DNA of 64,000 bases from Streptococcus parasanguinis (GCF_032163505.1 NZ_CP134147.1:276501-340500), one strand, 5' to 3'. Positions 39,219 to 48,795 are shown, numbered from the stretch's first letter. Numbers and translations are program-made. The notes: generated by a model from the sequence alone, not told the origin.

Positions 39219-39887
39219 ATGTTTAAACCAGCAAAAATCGAACGGTTGCCCAAAATGAACTTTCGTTACCATTTATTAAAAGTTGATGGAGAGTGGTATT
39301 TGATGGAAGTCGATCGGCCGATTATCATTACCTATTTTCTTCCGTGGTTTGTTTATTTTATCCCTCATAAAGCCTATCAACTTACCGAGGATGAAGTAGA
39401 AACCATAGCTCCAAAAGTATTTGAACGAGACAAGAAGCGTCAGAGTTTAGTGAATAACAAAATTGGGAAGACATCCCTTGGTCTAGGTGTAACCTCCATG
39501 CTATTGGCAAGGGCGTTTCCAATAGAAAAATACCTCAATTTTACCTCTCACTTGCTTAATCTATCCTTGATGATGTTGATTTTAATTTTTGTAGTGGGAC
39601 TTCGGATTTGGATGGGTAGAGGGGAAGGGATGCAGGAAATTGTGGCAGATAAAACACCTCGAAAAGTGTATTGCTTTCCTGAATATATAAAAAACATACT
39701 ATTACTTTTAATATATGTAACTTTTCTTATAGTCATGTTCATTGCAGTATGTTATGCAATTTTAATAAACTTTGAGCCCAATTTTATAATACATTTTGGT
39801 CTATTAATCTCATCATTTCTGTTTTTTATCTCTGGGAATTTAATTTTTTATTCCCCAATTATCTCTTTCAAAGCTAAAGTCAAGTAG
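39219..39887 (+). CDS. DUF443-like membrane protein, candidate orphan type VII immunity (copy 2)
   Basis: A 222-residue paralogue of the preceding gene, of identical length. The first 70 residues are nearly the same (MEVDRPI, PHKAYQLTEDEV), and the membrane part is more divergent. Even the bases before the start codon (AAGATCAATCT) are the same, so the duplication included the translation start. Conserved N-terminus with drifting membrane helices is expected if the membrane part recognises different toxins. Immunity is inferred as for copy 1. Confidence 0.72.
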   Translation: MFKPAKIERLPKMNFRYHLLKVDGEWYLMEVDRPIIITYFLPWFVYFIPHKAYQLTEDEVETIAPKVFERDKKRQSLVNNKIGKTSLGLGVTSMLLARAFPIEKYLNFTSHLLNLSLMMLILIFVVGLRIWMGRGEGMQEIVADKTPRKVYCFPEYIKNILLLLIYVTFLIVMFIAVCYAILINFEPNFIIHFGLLISSFLFFISGNLIFYSPIISFKAKVK

Positions 39888-39970
39888 ATCCAGTCAAGTG
39901 AAATTCAGAAGTAAGAGCAGCGTCCATCTGCTTTTGGACCTTAAAACAATTTTTTAGAAAGGAGCATGTC

Positions 39971-40975
39971 ATGAAAAACGAAAAGAAAGTCGATATTGAG
40001 CAGGCGAACAAAGTCTACTTTAAAAGTTTAGCCAATACACGCGCTTCAGCGGCTATGATGATCAATTCGTGGACAGGCGTATTACTGTTCGCATTTGAAA
40101 TCCTTTGTTTTTATTCGTATGATGTATCGAAAGGTATAAAACCATTTAGTCATTGGTTTTTTGATATCCTTGTCATCTATTGTCTTTACCATATCATTGC
40201 ATTTTTCTTGTCGTTAATGGGGGCATTTATATATAGAAGACAAGTGTTGTCAACGACTCTACTCTTATTCACCTATGCAGGAATGTTTTTATCGCTCCAA
40301 GTCATGGGCTTGCTCATCATTGTTTCTGCTCTGGCAAATAAAGAATTTGAGGTAGGTTTCCCAAAATATGGCTTCATCGTCATTCCTTTTCTTGTGATTT
40401 GTACCTTATTGGGCTTTATTTATCATTATTTTTGGCTTAAGAAGCAGTTAAAGATTGGCTTTTCACCAACTAGAACCTTGGGAAATTATTTCGCAAAATC
40501 AAGTAGTTACAGTAGCAATGCCCTAACGATCATCTTCGTCTGCTCCATGATAGGAGCGGCCCTTACTGGCTATTATGGAGTGGTGCTAGGAGTATCCGTA
40601 AGCATACTATTCAGTTACGCCTTTACTCAGTTGCTGACAGAAGTGGGCTACCTTTTGTATTTGAAAACAAAAAGCAAGGAATACTGGGAGGATGAACCTG
40701 AGAATAATCCGACGTTGTGGGATTTACTATGGAATTGGTTGAAAGGCTTCAGTCTGAAAAAAGCTAAACTTCGTATTCCGTTAGAAATAGTGAGCTATCT
40801 ATTGATAATTGTAGCACTTGATCATTTAGGATATGCTGATGCAAAGGTAAGACGACCAATTTTATTAGTGTGGTTTGTCAGAATGATTACCCTAGGAATC
40901 GTCTTGGACTTCTTCATTAGCATAGCGCGTACCATCATGCGTAAGTTTTCGAATAAAAAGCAAGGCAAAAAATAA
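39971..40975 (+). CDS. Multi-pass membrane protein of unknown function
   Basis: A 334-residue protein with about eight hydrophobic segments in the regions 28-50, 65-95, 98-125, 132-158, 185-225 and 260-325. Loops are short and charged, including KSKEYWEDEPENNPTLWD, and the C-terminus is basic. It has a good RBS (AGAAAGGAG). It has no transporter motif I recognise. It follows the DUF443 pair by 83 bases and ends at the same terminator, so it may belong to the same immunity-like island. Confidence 0.7.
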   Translation: MKNEKKVDIEQANKVYFKSLANTRASAAMMINSWTGVLLFAFEILCFYSYDVSKGIKPFSHWFFDILVIYCLYHIIAFFLSLMGAFIYRRQVLSTTLLLFTYAGMFLSLQVMGLLIIVSALANKEFEVGFPKYGFIVIPFLVICTLLGFIYHYFWLKKQLKIGFSPTRTLGNYFAKSSSYSSNALTIIFVCSMIGAALTGYYGVVLGVSVSILFSYAFTQLLTEVGYLLYLKTKSKEYWEDEPENNPTLWDLLWNWLKGFSLKKAKLRIPLEIVSYLLIIVALDHLGYADAKVRRPILLVWFVRMITLGIVLDFFISIARTIMRKFSNKKQGKK

Positions 40976-40982
40976 CAAAAAA

Positions 40983-41022
40983 ATACCTAACCGAGAGTTT
41001 TCTCAGTTAGGTATTTTTGTCG
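40983..41022. terminator. Bidirectional terminator
   Basis: A stem of about 14 bp (core CCTAACCGAGA/TCTCAGTTAGG) with A and T runs on both sides serves the membrane gene (+) and def (-). Confidence 0.9.
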
Positions 41023-41028
41023 GTTACG

Positions 41029-41643
41029 CTATTCTAATATCAAAAGGCCTTCTTTGATTTCAAATGGGTTGTTTGGGTTGATGCGGTCATAGAACATGAT
41101 GCCGTTGGTGTGGTCGATTTCATGTTGAACGACGATGGAGTTGTAGCCTTTGAGTTTGATGCGTTTCTTTTCCCCATCTTTTGTGAAATACTCAACCGTC
41201 ACGCGGGCATGTCGAACCACATAGCCTGGGACGTTGCGGTCTACAGAGAGACAGCCTTCCCCATCTCCAAGTGCCGCATCTTGCACAGAATGGGCAACAA
41301 CCTTTGGATTGTACATGACTTCTTGAAGGCTATAGGCTTCTTTTGGTGGGTTGCCATCGGCATCTTCTGGATTGGGCACCAAAACAGCGATAATGCGTTT
41401 CGAGATGTCCAGCTGAGGAGCAGCGAGTCCCACTCCTCCACGGAGGCCAAGTTTTTCAGCCATAACAGGGTCTTGAGAATGGTGCAAGAATTGCATCATT
41501 TTTTCACCCAGGATAATTTCCTGATCAGACAAAGGGAAGGTCACATCTTCCGCAACAGCTCGAAGTGTTGGATTTCCTTCGCGGATGATGTCATCCATAT
41601 CAATCAAATGGGATGCTCTTGTAACTTTTTCAATTGCTTTCAT
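41029..41643 (-). CDS. def: Peptide deformylase
   Basis: A 204-residue metalloenzyme that removes the formyl group from new proteins. All three motifs are present: [13 protein letters not shown] and QHEIDHTNG (the zinc is bound by Cys and the two His). The longer type 2 form with an insertion between motifs 1 and 2 is normal for Gram-positives. It lies 54 bases downstream of the Crp-family gene on the same strand, possibly with its own promoter in the gap. Confidence 0.96.
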   Translation of the reverse strand: MKAIEKVTRASHLIDMDDIIREGNPTLRAVAEDVTFPLSDQEIILGEKMMQFLHHSQDPVMAEKLGLRGGVGLAAPQLDISKRIIAVLVPNPEDADGNPPKEAYSLQEVMYNPKVVAHSVQDAALGDGEGCLSVDRNVPGYVVRHARVTVEYFTKDGEKKRIKLKGYNSIVVQHEIDHTNGIMFYDRINPNNPFEIKEGLLILE

Positions 41644-41697
41644 TGTCTTACTCTCACTTTCTTTCTACCTTCCATGATAACACAAAAGAACGTGAAA

Positions 41698-42390
41698 TTA
41701 AAGTTTTCTGTCAGTTGTTTCCGTGTGTTTGATGGACAAGTCGCCCATTCTTTTTTGGTCTAAAATCGTATAGACCCGCCCTTCTCTTTGGATCAACCCC
41801 TCGTCAATCATCTGCTTGATCACGCGGCTAAGGTGGCGGTAGCTGATCCCAAAACGCAGGGCCAGTTGATTCATCTTGGGCTTGAGGATCCCGTTTTCAT
41901 CACCATGTTCCAAAAAATGTGTAGCGAGGCGCTCCTTGACCGAATAATGAAAGTTAGCAGGAGCCAAATAGTTGATCTGGTGCAATTTCTCAGCCAAGGT
42001 CTTGGCCGTAGAGCGCAAAAAGGTGGGATCCAGCAGGAGGCGGTCCTTGAAATGCCGAGCAGAGAGCTGGACGACTAGTGAGTCTTGGTCTGTAATGACC
42101 GATGTGATACAGACCCGATCGAGCAGGAGCTCAATCTCTCCTAACAGTCCAGGTTTTTCTTGGATTTCAAGGATGGTGTCGCTACCATTTTCAAGACTGT
42201 GGACGATCTTGAGCCGACCTTTGAGAAAATAAGGAATGACATCTTGGTCAGAACCCTGGCGGCAGATATACTCTCCAGCCTGATAGAGAACGAGGTCCAG
42301 CTGACTAAGACAGTCACCTGGAAAGATCTGATCCAATTGGTAATCAGTGATGATCTCCATGAGTTTCGTAGATGGGGAAATTTTTTTCAT
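41698..42390 (-). CDS. Crp/Fnr-family transcription regulator
   Basis: A 230-residue DNA-binding regulator. The N-terminal cyclic-nucleotide-like sensor barrel (about residues 20-130, with YICRQGSDQDVIPYFLKGRLK and PGLLGEIELLL) is joined by a long helix to a winged helix-turn-helix (about 170-215, MNQLALRFGISYRHLSRVIKQM). It resembles the YeiL type. No Cys cluster for an Fe-S centre is visible. It is divergent from the two MFS genes, and a perfect palindrome lies just upstream of its start, so it probably controls itself and the transporters. Confidence 0.88.
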   Translation of the reverse strand: MKKISPSTKLMEIITDYQLDQIFPGDCLSQLDLVLYQAGEYICRQGSDQDVIPYFLKGRLKIVHSLENGSDTILEIQEKPGLLGEIELLLDRVCITSVITDQDSLVVQLSARHFKDRLLLDPTFLRSTAKTLAEKLHQINYLAPANFHYSVKERLATHFLEHGDENGILKPKMNQLALRFGISYRHLSRVIKQMIDEGLIQREGRVYTILDQKRMGDLSIKHTETTDRKL

Positions 42391-42401
42391 CTCAATCTCC
42401 T

Positions 42402-42425
42402 AAAATAGGACAAATGTCCTATTTT
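42402..42425. promoter_or_regulatory. Palindromic operator in the regulator/MFS divergent region
   Basis: A perfect inverted repeat AAAATAGGACA-AA-TGTCCTATTTT. It lies 12 bases before the regulator start codon and downstream of that gene's -10 (minus-strand TATAAT at 42441-42446), suited to autorepression. The symmetric half-site spacing fits a Crp/Fnr dimer. Confidence 0.75.
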
Positions 42426-42534
42426 TCTCTTTCTAAATTGATTATACTAGGATTCTATTGAAAATACTAGTTTGAATCTTTTCTAAAAAAATAGTAAAGT
42501 CAAATGTTACCAGTAAAGTGTAGGAAATAAAAAA

Positions 42535-43698
42535 ATGAAAAAAACAATGGAAAGAATCAGTCTCTTGAGCTTGTCGCTCATGCTGATCTCATCTTTTTCA
42601 ATTACAGCCGGTTTGCCAGCTATGAAGGCCTATTTTAGCCAATTCGGATATTCAGCAGGCCAGGTGGAACTCTTGGTTTCCCTGCCGGCCTTTGCGGTTG
42701 TGGTCATGCTCTTTTTAAATAGCCTGATCGAGCGGTGGATGAGTGAGCGCCAGATGATTGTCGCAGGGCTCTTGCTCTTTTCAACTAGCGGCCTTGTGCC
42801 TTTGGTCGTGCAGGACTATCCTCTCATCTTTCTGAGTCGTATTCTCTTTGGTTTGGGGACAGGAATGATCAATGCCAAGGCTATTTCGATTATCAGTGAA
42901 CGGTACTCAGGCAATGACAAGACTCGGATGCTGGGCTATCGGGGGTCTGCTGAAGTGGTGGGCTCTGCCATCTTGACTTTTATTGTTGGACAACTCTTAC
43001 CCCTAGGCTGGCCAGCGATCTTTGCCGTATATGGAGGTGGTTACTTGATTTTACTCCTCTATATCCTTTTTGTCCCCTATCCTAAGGGGAAAAAACAGGC
43101 TAGCTTGAAGGAGAAAAAGAAAGGTTCCGCACGCCTTCGCTCCCCTCAATGGCGTTTTAGTCTGATGCTAGCCGTGATTGCTGGTATCATCATTTGTTTC
43201 AATTCTATCATTAGCCTGCGCGTGCCGGATATCATTGTTGACGCTCGTATGGGAACGGCGACAACAGCTGGAACAGTCCTAAGTCTGATGCAATTGACAG
43301 GGATTGTAGCGGGAGTGGGATTTGCTAGTTTGACACATGTTTTCAAAAAGAACTTGCTCATGATCATGTGCTTTGGTTTCGGTCTAGCTTTAGCCTTGAT
43401 TGGCTTGTCTGGACAGCTGTGGAGCCTGGTTCTAGGAACCCTCTTGGCAGGATTTACCTACAGTACGGGGGTCACCAGTATCTTCTATCACTTATCTGAA
43501 AAAATTCCGACTAATCTCCTGAATCTTGCGACCTCGCTTGTCTTGATTGGCTGCAATCTCGGATCAGCCGTCTCTTCTTTCTTCATCCAGTTGGTGACGC
43601 CACTAGCTCCTTCCAATCATCTGCTCTTTGTCTGGATTGGTGCTTTGATGCTCCTAACAGGAGTCTTCGCCTCACAATTACTAGCACGAACGAAATGA
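42535..43698 (+). CDS. MFS transporter (first of a tandem pair)
   Basis: A 387-residue major facilitator with about 12 membrane helices. The loop between helices 2 and 3 carries ERWMSERQMIVAG, the place of the family motif A, and SRILFGLGTGMINAKAISIISERY follows. A basic central loop (KGKKQASLKEKKKG, about residue 185) divides the two halves. Substrate not identifiable; the CynX/NimT or drug-efflux groups are possible. It is divergent from the Crp-family regulator and is likely under its control. Confidence 0.88.
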   Translation: MKKTMERISLLSLSLMLISSFSITAGLPAMKAYFSQFGYSAGQVELLVSLPAFAVVVMLFLNSLIERWMSERQMIVAGLLLFSTSGLVPLVVQDYPLIFLSRILFGLGTGMINAKAISIISERYSGNDKTRMLGYRGSAEVVGSAILTFIVGQLLPLGWPAIFAVYGGGYLILLLYILFVPYPKGKKQASLKEKKKGSARLRSPQWRFSLMLAVIAGIIICFNSIISLRVPDIIVDARMGTATTAGTVLSLMQLTGIVAGVGFASLTHVFKKNLLMIMCFGFGLALALIGLSGQLWSLVLGTLLAGFTYSTGVTSIFYHLSEKIPTNLLNLATSLVLIGCNLGSAVSSFFIQLVTPLAPSNHLLFVWIGALMLLTGVFASQLLARTK

Positions 43699-43803
43699 TG
43701 GAGAAATCATTTCGTTTTTTTAATTCAATCTATTGCGTCCTGTCACTAGCTCGTGTTATTATAGGAGGAGTGTGAAAAAAAGATTAGTTTAAAGGAAAAA
43801 ATA

Positions 43804-44967
43804 ATGAAAAGAATCATGGAGAAAGTGAGTATTCTCGCGCTTTCATTTATTTTGACGACCTCGTTTTCGATTTCGAGTGCGCAGTCGGCCATGTTTGCCT
43901 ATTACAAGGAAATTCCTCACAGCATGATTGAGCTCTTGGTCTCGCTTCCTTCTGCAGGGATCATGGTTTCACTCATTTTCAATAAATGGATTGGGCGACT
44001 ATTTTCAGAGCGTCAGATGATTGTGATAGGCCTAGTCGCTTACGCTCTATGTGGCTTTATTCCCTTAATCAGTCCAGCTTATCCGGTTGTCTTTTTGTCT
44101 CGGATTATTTTCGGGATGGCGGTTGGCTTACTCAATGTTTCTGCCATTGCCATTATCAGTGAGCGCTATAAAGGAAAAGAACGTGTCCAAACACTTGGCA
44201 TTCGTGGCTCTGCAGAAGTTGTCGGGACAGCAGTTCTGACCTTTGGGGTTAGCCTTTTGATCCGCTTTGGCTGGCAGGCTGCCTTTCTCGTCTATGGAAT
44301 CAGTATTCCTATCTTGCTCTTGTATCTCTTATTTGTCCCTTATGGTTCGAAAACAGTGGATGCAGAGGAGAAACATCGGAATGATCAAATGACAGCTAGT
44401 CAATGGCGGACAGCGCTTGGCCTAGCAGTCGTCGCGGCGTCAATCGTCTTGTCTAATGTCATGATAACCATCCGGATTCCAAGTGTAGTGGAGCAAGTTG
44501 GTCATGGCACTGCCCAAACTGCAGGGCTTATTTTAGCAGCTATGCAATTTGTCGGAATCCTTGCAGGATTAGCCTTCTCCCCATTAACCCAGCTCTTCCG
44601 CGATCGCTTGTTGGTAGTTTCGGGAGTGGCCTATGGCTTGACCCAACTGTTGATCGGGGTTTCTACCAATCTCTGGATGCTCGCCATTGTGACCATCCTT
44701 GCAGGCTTCGCCTACAGTGTAGCTCTTACAACTGTTTATAATGTCTTATCTGATCAGATGCCAGCTGGAGTATTAAGTCAGGCAACATCCATTGCGGTGT
44801 TGGGGTGTAGTGCAGGTTCGATCGCAACGACCTTTGTTCTCAGCCTCTTAGGAACTGTCTCCTCAACTCCTGCCTTTATTTTTGGATTTTCTGGTATCCT
44901 CATGATCCTGATTTCCTTTTTTAGCCTTTGGATTGTGCGAAAGAGCGGGAAGACATCATGCGGCTAG
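43804..44967 (+). CDS. MFS transporter (second of a tandem pair)
   Basis: A 387-residue paralogue of the preceding transporter with the same length and the same blocks (FSERQMIVIG, SRIIFGMAVGLLNVSAIAIISERY, RGSAEVVGTAVLTF). The pair arose by duplication. A short hairpin (AAATGATGGAGAAATCATTT, about 43694-43713) and about 80 bases separate them, so the second may have its own promoter. Its end overlaps the pseudouridine synthase start by 10 bases. Confidence 0.88.
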   Translation: MKRIMEKVSILALSFILTTSFSISSAQSAMFAYYKEIPHSMIELLVSLPSAGIMVSLIFNKWIGRLFSERQMIVIGLVAYALCGFIPLISPAYPVVFLSRIIFGMAVGLLNVSAIAIISERYKGKERVQTLGIRGSAEVVGTAVLTFGVSLLIRFGWQAAFLVYGISIPILLLYLLFVPYGSKTVDAEEKHRNDQMTASQWRTALGLAVVAASIVLSNVMITIRIPSVVEQVGHGTAQTAGLILAAMQFVGILAGLAFSPLTQLFRDRLLVVSGVAYGLTQLLIGVSTNLWMLAIVTILAGFAYSVALTTVYNVLSDQMPAGVLSQATSIAVLGCSAGSIATTFVLSLLGTVSSTPAFIFGFSGILMILISFFSLWIVRKSGKTSCG

Positions 44968-45686
44968 ATAAATTTTTAGTGGATTGTGGCGTGGGGAGTA
45001 GGACCGAGGTCAAGCAGCTTCTCAAGCAAAATAAAATCGCAGTGAATGGAAAAAAAGAGACAGCAGGGAAGCTACAGATTGATCCAGACAAGGATCAGGT
45101 GACCTTTATGGGGGAAAATCTGGTCCATGAAACCTTTGTGTACTATCTGCTTCATAAACCAGCTGGAGTCATCTCAGCGACTGAAGATGATCACCACCAA
45201 ACTGTGCTGGATTTATTGGATGAGACAGCCCGTCACAAGGAAGTCTTTCCTGTCGGGCGCCTGGATATCGATACCCATGGCTTGCTCCTTTTGACCAATA
45301 ATGGCAAGCTCGCTCATGCCATGCTTTCGCCGAAGAAGCATGTGTCGAAGATCTACCGTGCCCAGGTGGATGGGATCATGGATGAGACAGATGTAGCCCG
45401 TTTTGAAGCAGGCATTGCCCTCAAAGATTTCACGACTTTGCCTGCGAGATTGCAGATCTTAGAGGTGGATGAGGCCAGCGCCAGTTCCTATGTCGAAATT
45501 GAAATTGCAGAAGGAAAATTCCATCAGGTCAAGCGCATGGTCGCTGCCTGTGGCAAGGAAGTGGTGGATTTAGAGCGGATCTCTATGGGTCCTCTAACGC
45601 TAGATCCAACTCTTGAATTGGGGGAGTGGCGGAGACTCCAACCTTCTGAACTCAAGTCCCTAGAGGTCTTCGGAGTTCCCTTATAA
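44958..45686 (+). CDS. RsuA-type rRNA pseudouridine synthase
   Basis: A 242-residue enzyme isomerising a uridine in ribosomal RNA (16S position 516-type by family). It has an N-terminal S4 RNA-binding domain (MRLDKFLVDCGVGSRTEVKQ) and a catalytic domain with the Asp-bearing motif GRLDIDTHGLLLLTN (about residues 100-114). It starts at ATG 44958 inside the MFS gene, so it is translationally coupled to the transporters. RluB-type specificity cannot be excluded. Confidence 0.92.
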   Translation: MRLDKFLVDCGVGSRTEVKQLLKQNKIAVNGKKETAGKLQIDPDKDQVTFMGENLVHETFVYYLLHKPAGVISATEDDHHQTVLDLLDETARHKEVFPVGRLDIDTHGLLLLTNNGKLAHAMLSPKKHVSKIYRAQVDGIMDETDVARFEAGIALKDFTTLPARLQILEVDEASASSYVEIEIAEGKFHQVKRMVAACGKEVVDLERISMGPLTLDPTLELGEWRRLQPSELKSLEVFGVPL

Positions 45687-45698
45687 GCAAAAAACCAA

Positions 45699-45873
45699 GA
45701 GGCTGGGACAAAAGTCCTAGCCTCTCAATTGTATTTGGATTGTCGAGCAAGACGCAGTGGTTGAGTGGGCTTTACTACGCTGATTTCATCAGCTTTTACA
45801 GCCCTACTCAACTGTGCGGAGGTGGGACGACGAAATCGAATTCTAACGAATTACCGATTTCTGTCCCACTCTC
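45699..45873. repeat. 175-bp intergenic repeat element, copy 2
   Basis: Same length and nearly the same sequence as 36561-36735; differences seen include ATTATTTTTGG/ATTGTATTTGG, GGGCTC/GGGCTT and CCCGCTC/CCCACTC. It lies between the pseudouridine synthase and the CnaB adhesin. Its left end starts 12 bases after the upstream stop codon and may act as its terminator. Confidence 0.8.
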
Positions 45874-45928
45874 TATTTTTTTGTATCAAAAAAATGTACT
45901 TAAAATACAAAAAAGCATATATAATAGC

Positions 45929-45957
45929 TTGTCTTCTCAAAGTAAATCGATTATAAT
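45929..45957 (+). promoter_or_regulatory. Promoter of the CnaB adhesin gene
   Basis: TTGTCT (45929-45934), 17 bp, TATAAT (45952-45957). A second TATAAT is at 45920-45925. The leader would be about 95 nt. Confidence 0.6.
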
Positions 45958-46056
45958 GAAAAAAGATGGGTTGTGCATAAAATCACAATATGTAGTGATA
46001 ATTTTTCGACTCACATACCTTATCTAGTAAACGTAGAAAAAGGAGAAAAATCGTTT

Positions 46057-48780
46057 ATGAAAAAGTGGCTCTATTCTGTTGTGACAACAGTTGCCCTATT
46101 TTTACTAGCGGCTTTAGGATTTGCCAAACCCAATAGTCCGGCTAAAGTCCATGCAGATACGATCAATGATGTTGTGACATCTGTAAACATCTCGAAATCA
46201 ACTGGTGGGGCCATTACAGATCCACTCGGTGTTTGGGAAAGTTTTCAAGTTGAAGCAAACTTTGTGTTGCCAAATGGACGTGTAAAAAAGGGAGATCAGA
46301 CTGTTATCCAACTTGGAGATGACTTTAAGGTCTTTGAAACGGACACCATCGACCTGCTGGATCAAAGTGGTCAAAAAGTTGCGACAGCAACGGTAGATGA
46401 TCAAAGAAAAGTCATCACTGTAACCTACACGGATTATCCTGAAAGAATGGCCAATGTGACAGGGAAACTGCGTTTCTTTGCGCGTGTAGACCACCAAGTC
46501 GTCAAAGGGCAAAAGACACTTGATTTTACTCTTACGATCGATAAGAAAGTGATTTCAGGTGGGAATATCGATTACAAAGGGGTCAATCCGGGTGAAAATC
46601 CTCCTACTCCGGAAGTCTTTAGCAAATGGGGCTGGACCAACTCAGATAATAAATTAAAATTGACCTATACCTTGAACATCAATCAAGGTCACACAGCTCT
46701 TCATAATATTGATATTAAAGACCAATTGGCCTTTACAGATGGAAAAATCAAAGCAGATTCTATCAACATCCATACTGGAACTTGGCAGATCGATAACGAA
46801 GATGGCGCCTATCACTTAAGAGACACCACAAATGTCACGAAGAATTATTCCCCTGTTGTCAGTGCCGATGGTCGTTCTCTAACGGTTCATATTGGAGATC
46901 TAGCTCCAGAACAAGGAATGACGATTCGTTATGATGTTTATTTGGACAAGGTCCCAGCCATCAATACATCCTACAAAAACAATGCTAGCATGACAGCTAC
47001 AGAAATCAAGGAGCAAAATAAGGTTGCAGATATTCTGTATCAGTTCCTTGATGGAAAATTTAATGGTGAGAAATACTCCTTCACTATTCATAAAAAAGGT
47101 GAAAATGGTCAGGCTCTTGCAGGTGCTGTCTTTGCTGTGACAGCAGATGATACAGGTGAGCAAGTGGGAACCATTACGACAGATGAGAATGGTGTTGGCA
47201 CCATTACTGGTTTGATCAAACAAGCTTATACGGTTAAAGAAATTCAAGCTCCGACAGGCTATGTGCTCTCTGAAAAACCTATCAAGATCAGCAAGGATGA
47301 TTTTGGAAATGACCTCGCGATTTCTCGTGATGTCGTAAACCAAAAAGAAAAAACAAGCGTTGCTGGTCAAAAGACATGGAATGATAATGATAACCAAGAT
47401 GGCAAGCGTCCATCAAAAATCACCGTCAACCTCCTAGCAAATGGAGTTAAAGTTGCTTCTAAAGAAGTGAAACCAGATGCTACAGGAACTTGGGCTTATC
47501 ATTTTGATAATCTCGATGTGGTCGATGATGCTGGCAATGTCATTGCCTACACTGTTTCAGAAGAACCTGTTGAAGGCTATGAAGCGACTATTGAAGGAAC
47601 CAATATTACCAACAGTCGGACACCAGAAGTTGTTGAGATTCCAGTAACGAAAGTTTGGAAAGACAATGATAACCAAGATGGCGTTCGTCCTGACAAGGTC
47701 ACTGTTCGTCTCCTTGCAGATGGTACAGAAGTAGCTAGCCAAGAGCTAAGTGCAGCGACTGATTGGAAGACAGTCTTTACCAATCTTCCAAAATACAATC
47801 ACGGCAAACAAATTGTCTACACAGTCACAGAAGACACAGTAGCCAATTACTCTGCTGCGATTGATGGAACAACCATTACCAATAGCTACAAGCCAGGTAA
47901 AACCAGCGTTACTGTTACAAAACGTTGGGAAGACAACAATGACCAAGATGGCAAACGTCCAAGCGCCATTAAGGTACAGCTCTATGCAGATGGCAAAGCT
48001 CAAGGAAAAGAAGTGGAACTTTCTGCTAAAAATAACTGGACCCATACCTTTAGCAATTTGCCTCTAAAAGCGAAAGGCAAAGAGATTCAGTACCAAGTGA
48101 AAGAAGTTGGGACAGTCAAAGGCTATACTAGTACGGTCGATGACAGTAACAAGGGAAATGTAGTGATCACCAATAGCCGCACACCAGAAGTAACAGAAGT
48201 AGCGGTCAAGAAGATCTGGGATGATGCAGACAATAAAGATGATCTTCGTCCTGAAAAAATCACAGTTCGTCTCCTTGCGGATGGTCAAGAAGTAGCTGTA
48301 AAAGAAATCACAGCTACTGATAATTGGCAGGCAAGCTTCACGGATCTACCCGTATACAAGGAAGGTAAGAAGATTGCCTACACGATTACAGAGGATCCAG
48401 TAGCAGGTTATACAAGCAACATTGATGGTTTCACGGTAACCAACCGTCATACGCCACCAACAACACCTCCTACCACACCACCAAGCACACCGCCAACGAC
48501 ACCGCCTACAACCCCACCAACGACACCGCCAACGACACCGCCTACAACCCCACCAACGACACCGCCAACAACACCTCCTACAACGCCACCGACGACACCA
48601 CCAACAACGCCGCCAAGCACACCGGAAAAACCAGAAACTCCAACCACACCAAAAGAAGGAAAGAAAAAAATTCTTCCATCAACTGGTGAAGTTGTTGCTT
48701 ACGGGTTGACCATACTCGGTGCACTCTTAGCAATTTTTGCTTTGGCTTTGCTCTTGCGTGGTAAACGGAAAGAGAAATAA
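46057..48780 (+). CDS. LPxTG-anchored CnaB-repeat adhesin
   Basis: A 907-residue surface protein. A signal peptide (1 to about 35, ending near KVHADT) precedes two collagen-binding/DEv-IgG-like domains (about 40-345), a SpaA-type domain (about 345-430, GAVFAVTADDTGEQVG and the E box TVKEIQAPTGY), and four CnaB domains (starting near 432, 525, 614 and 711, each with a W.D..NQDG.RP motif). A TPPTTP tract (799-861), the sortase signal LPSTG (873-877), a membrane helix and a basic tail follow. CnaB domains usually carry internal Lys-Asn isopeptide bonds. I chose ATG 46057 (RBS AAAAGGAGAAAA) because the signal peptide starts there. Confidence 0.93.
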   Translation: MKKWLYSVVTTVALFLLAALGFAKPNSPAKVHADTINDVVTSVNISKSTGGAITDPLGVWESFQVEANFVLPNGRVKKGDQTVIQLGDDFKVFETDTIDLLDQSGQKVATATVDDQRKVITVTYTDYPERMANVTGKLRFFARVDHQVVKGQKTLDFTLTIDKKVISGGNIDYKGVNPGENPPTPEVFSKWGWTNSDNKLKLTYTLNINQGHTALHNIDIKDQLAFTDGKIKADSINIHTGTWQIDNEDGAYHLRDTTNVTKNYSPVVSADGRSLTVHIGDLAPEQGMTIRYDVYLDKVPAINTSYKNNASMTATEIKEQNKVADILYQFLDGKFNGEKYSFTIHKKGENGQALAGAVFAVTADDTGEQVGTITTDENGVGTITGLIKQAYTVKEIQAPTGYVLSEKPIKISKDDFGNDLAISRDVVNQKEKTSVAGQKTWNDNDNQDGKRPSKITVNLLANGVKVASKEVKPDATGTWAYHFDNLDVVDDAGNVIAYTVSEEPVEGYEATIEGTNITNSRTPEVVEIPVTKVWKDNDNQDGVRPDKVTVRLLADGTEVASQELSAATDWKTVFTNLPKYNHGKQIVYTVTEDTVANYSAAIDGTTITNSYKPGKTSVTVTKRWEDNNDQDGKRPSAIKVQLYADGKAQGKEVELSAKNNWTHTFSNLPLKAKGKEIQYQVKEVGTVKGYTSTVDDSNKGNVVITNSRTPEVTEVAVKKIWDDADNKDDLRPEKITVRLLADGQEVAVKEITATDNWQASFTDLPVYKEGKKIAYTITEDPVAGYTSNIDGFTVTNRHTPPTTPPTTPPSTPPTTPPTTPPTTPPTTPPTTPPTTPPTTPPTTPPTTPPTTPPSTPEKPETPTTPKEGKKKILPSTGEVVAYGLTILGALLAIFALALLLRGKRKEK
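48451..48640 (+). repeat. Pro/Thr-coding tandem repeat (TPPTTP) in the adhesin gene
   Basis: About 20 near-identical 9-base units (ACGCCACCA/ACACCGCCA type) encode a wall-spanning Thr-Pro-Pro rod. The units mix a few synonymous forms in blocks, a sign of repeated unit duplication; unit number should vary between strains. Confidence 0.9.
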
Positions 48781-48795
48781 GCTTCATACCGATAA

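Noticed and set aside
41110..41763. 217-codon plus-strand frame across def
   Set aside because: The opposite strand carries all three deformylase motifs; this frame is antisense.
48447..48647. Val-Gly-Gly repeat frame on the minus strand
   Set aside because: It is the antisense reading of the Pro/Thr tract of the adhesin.
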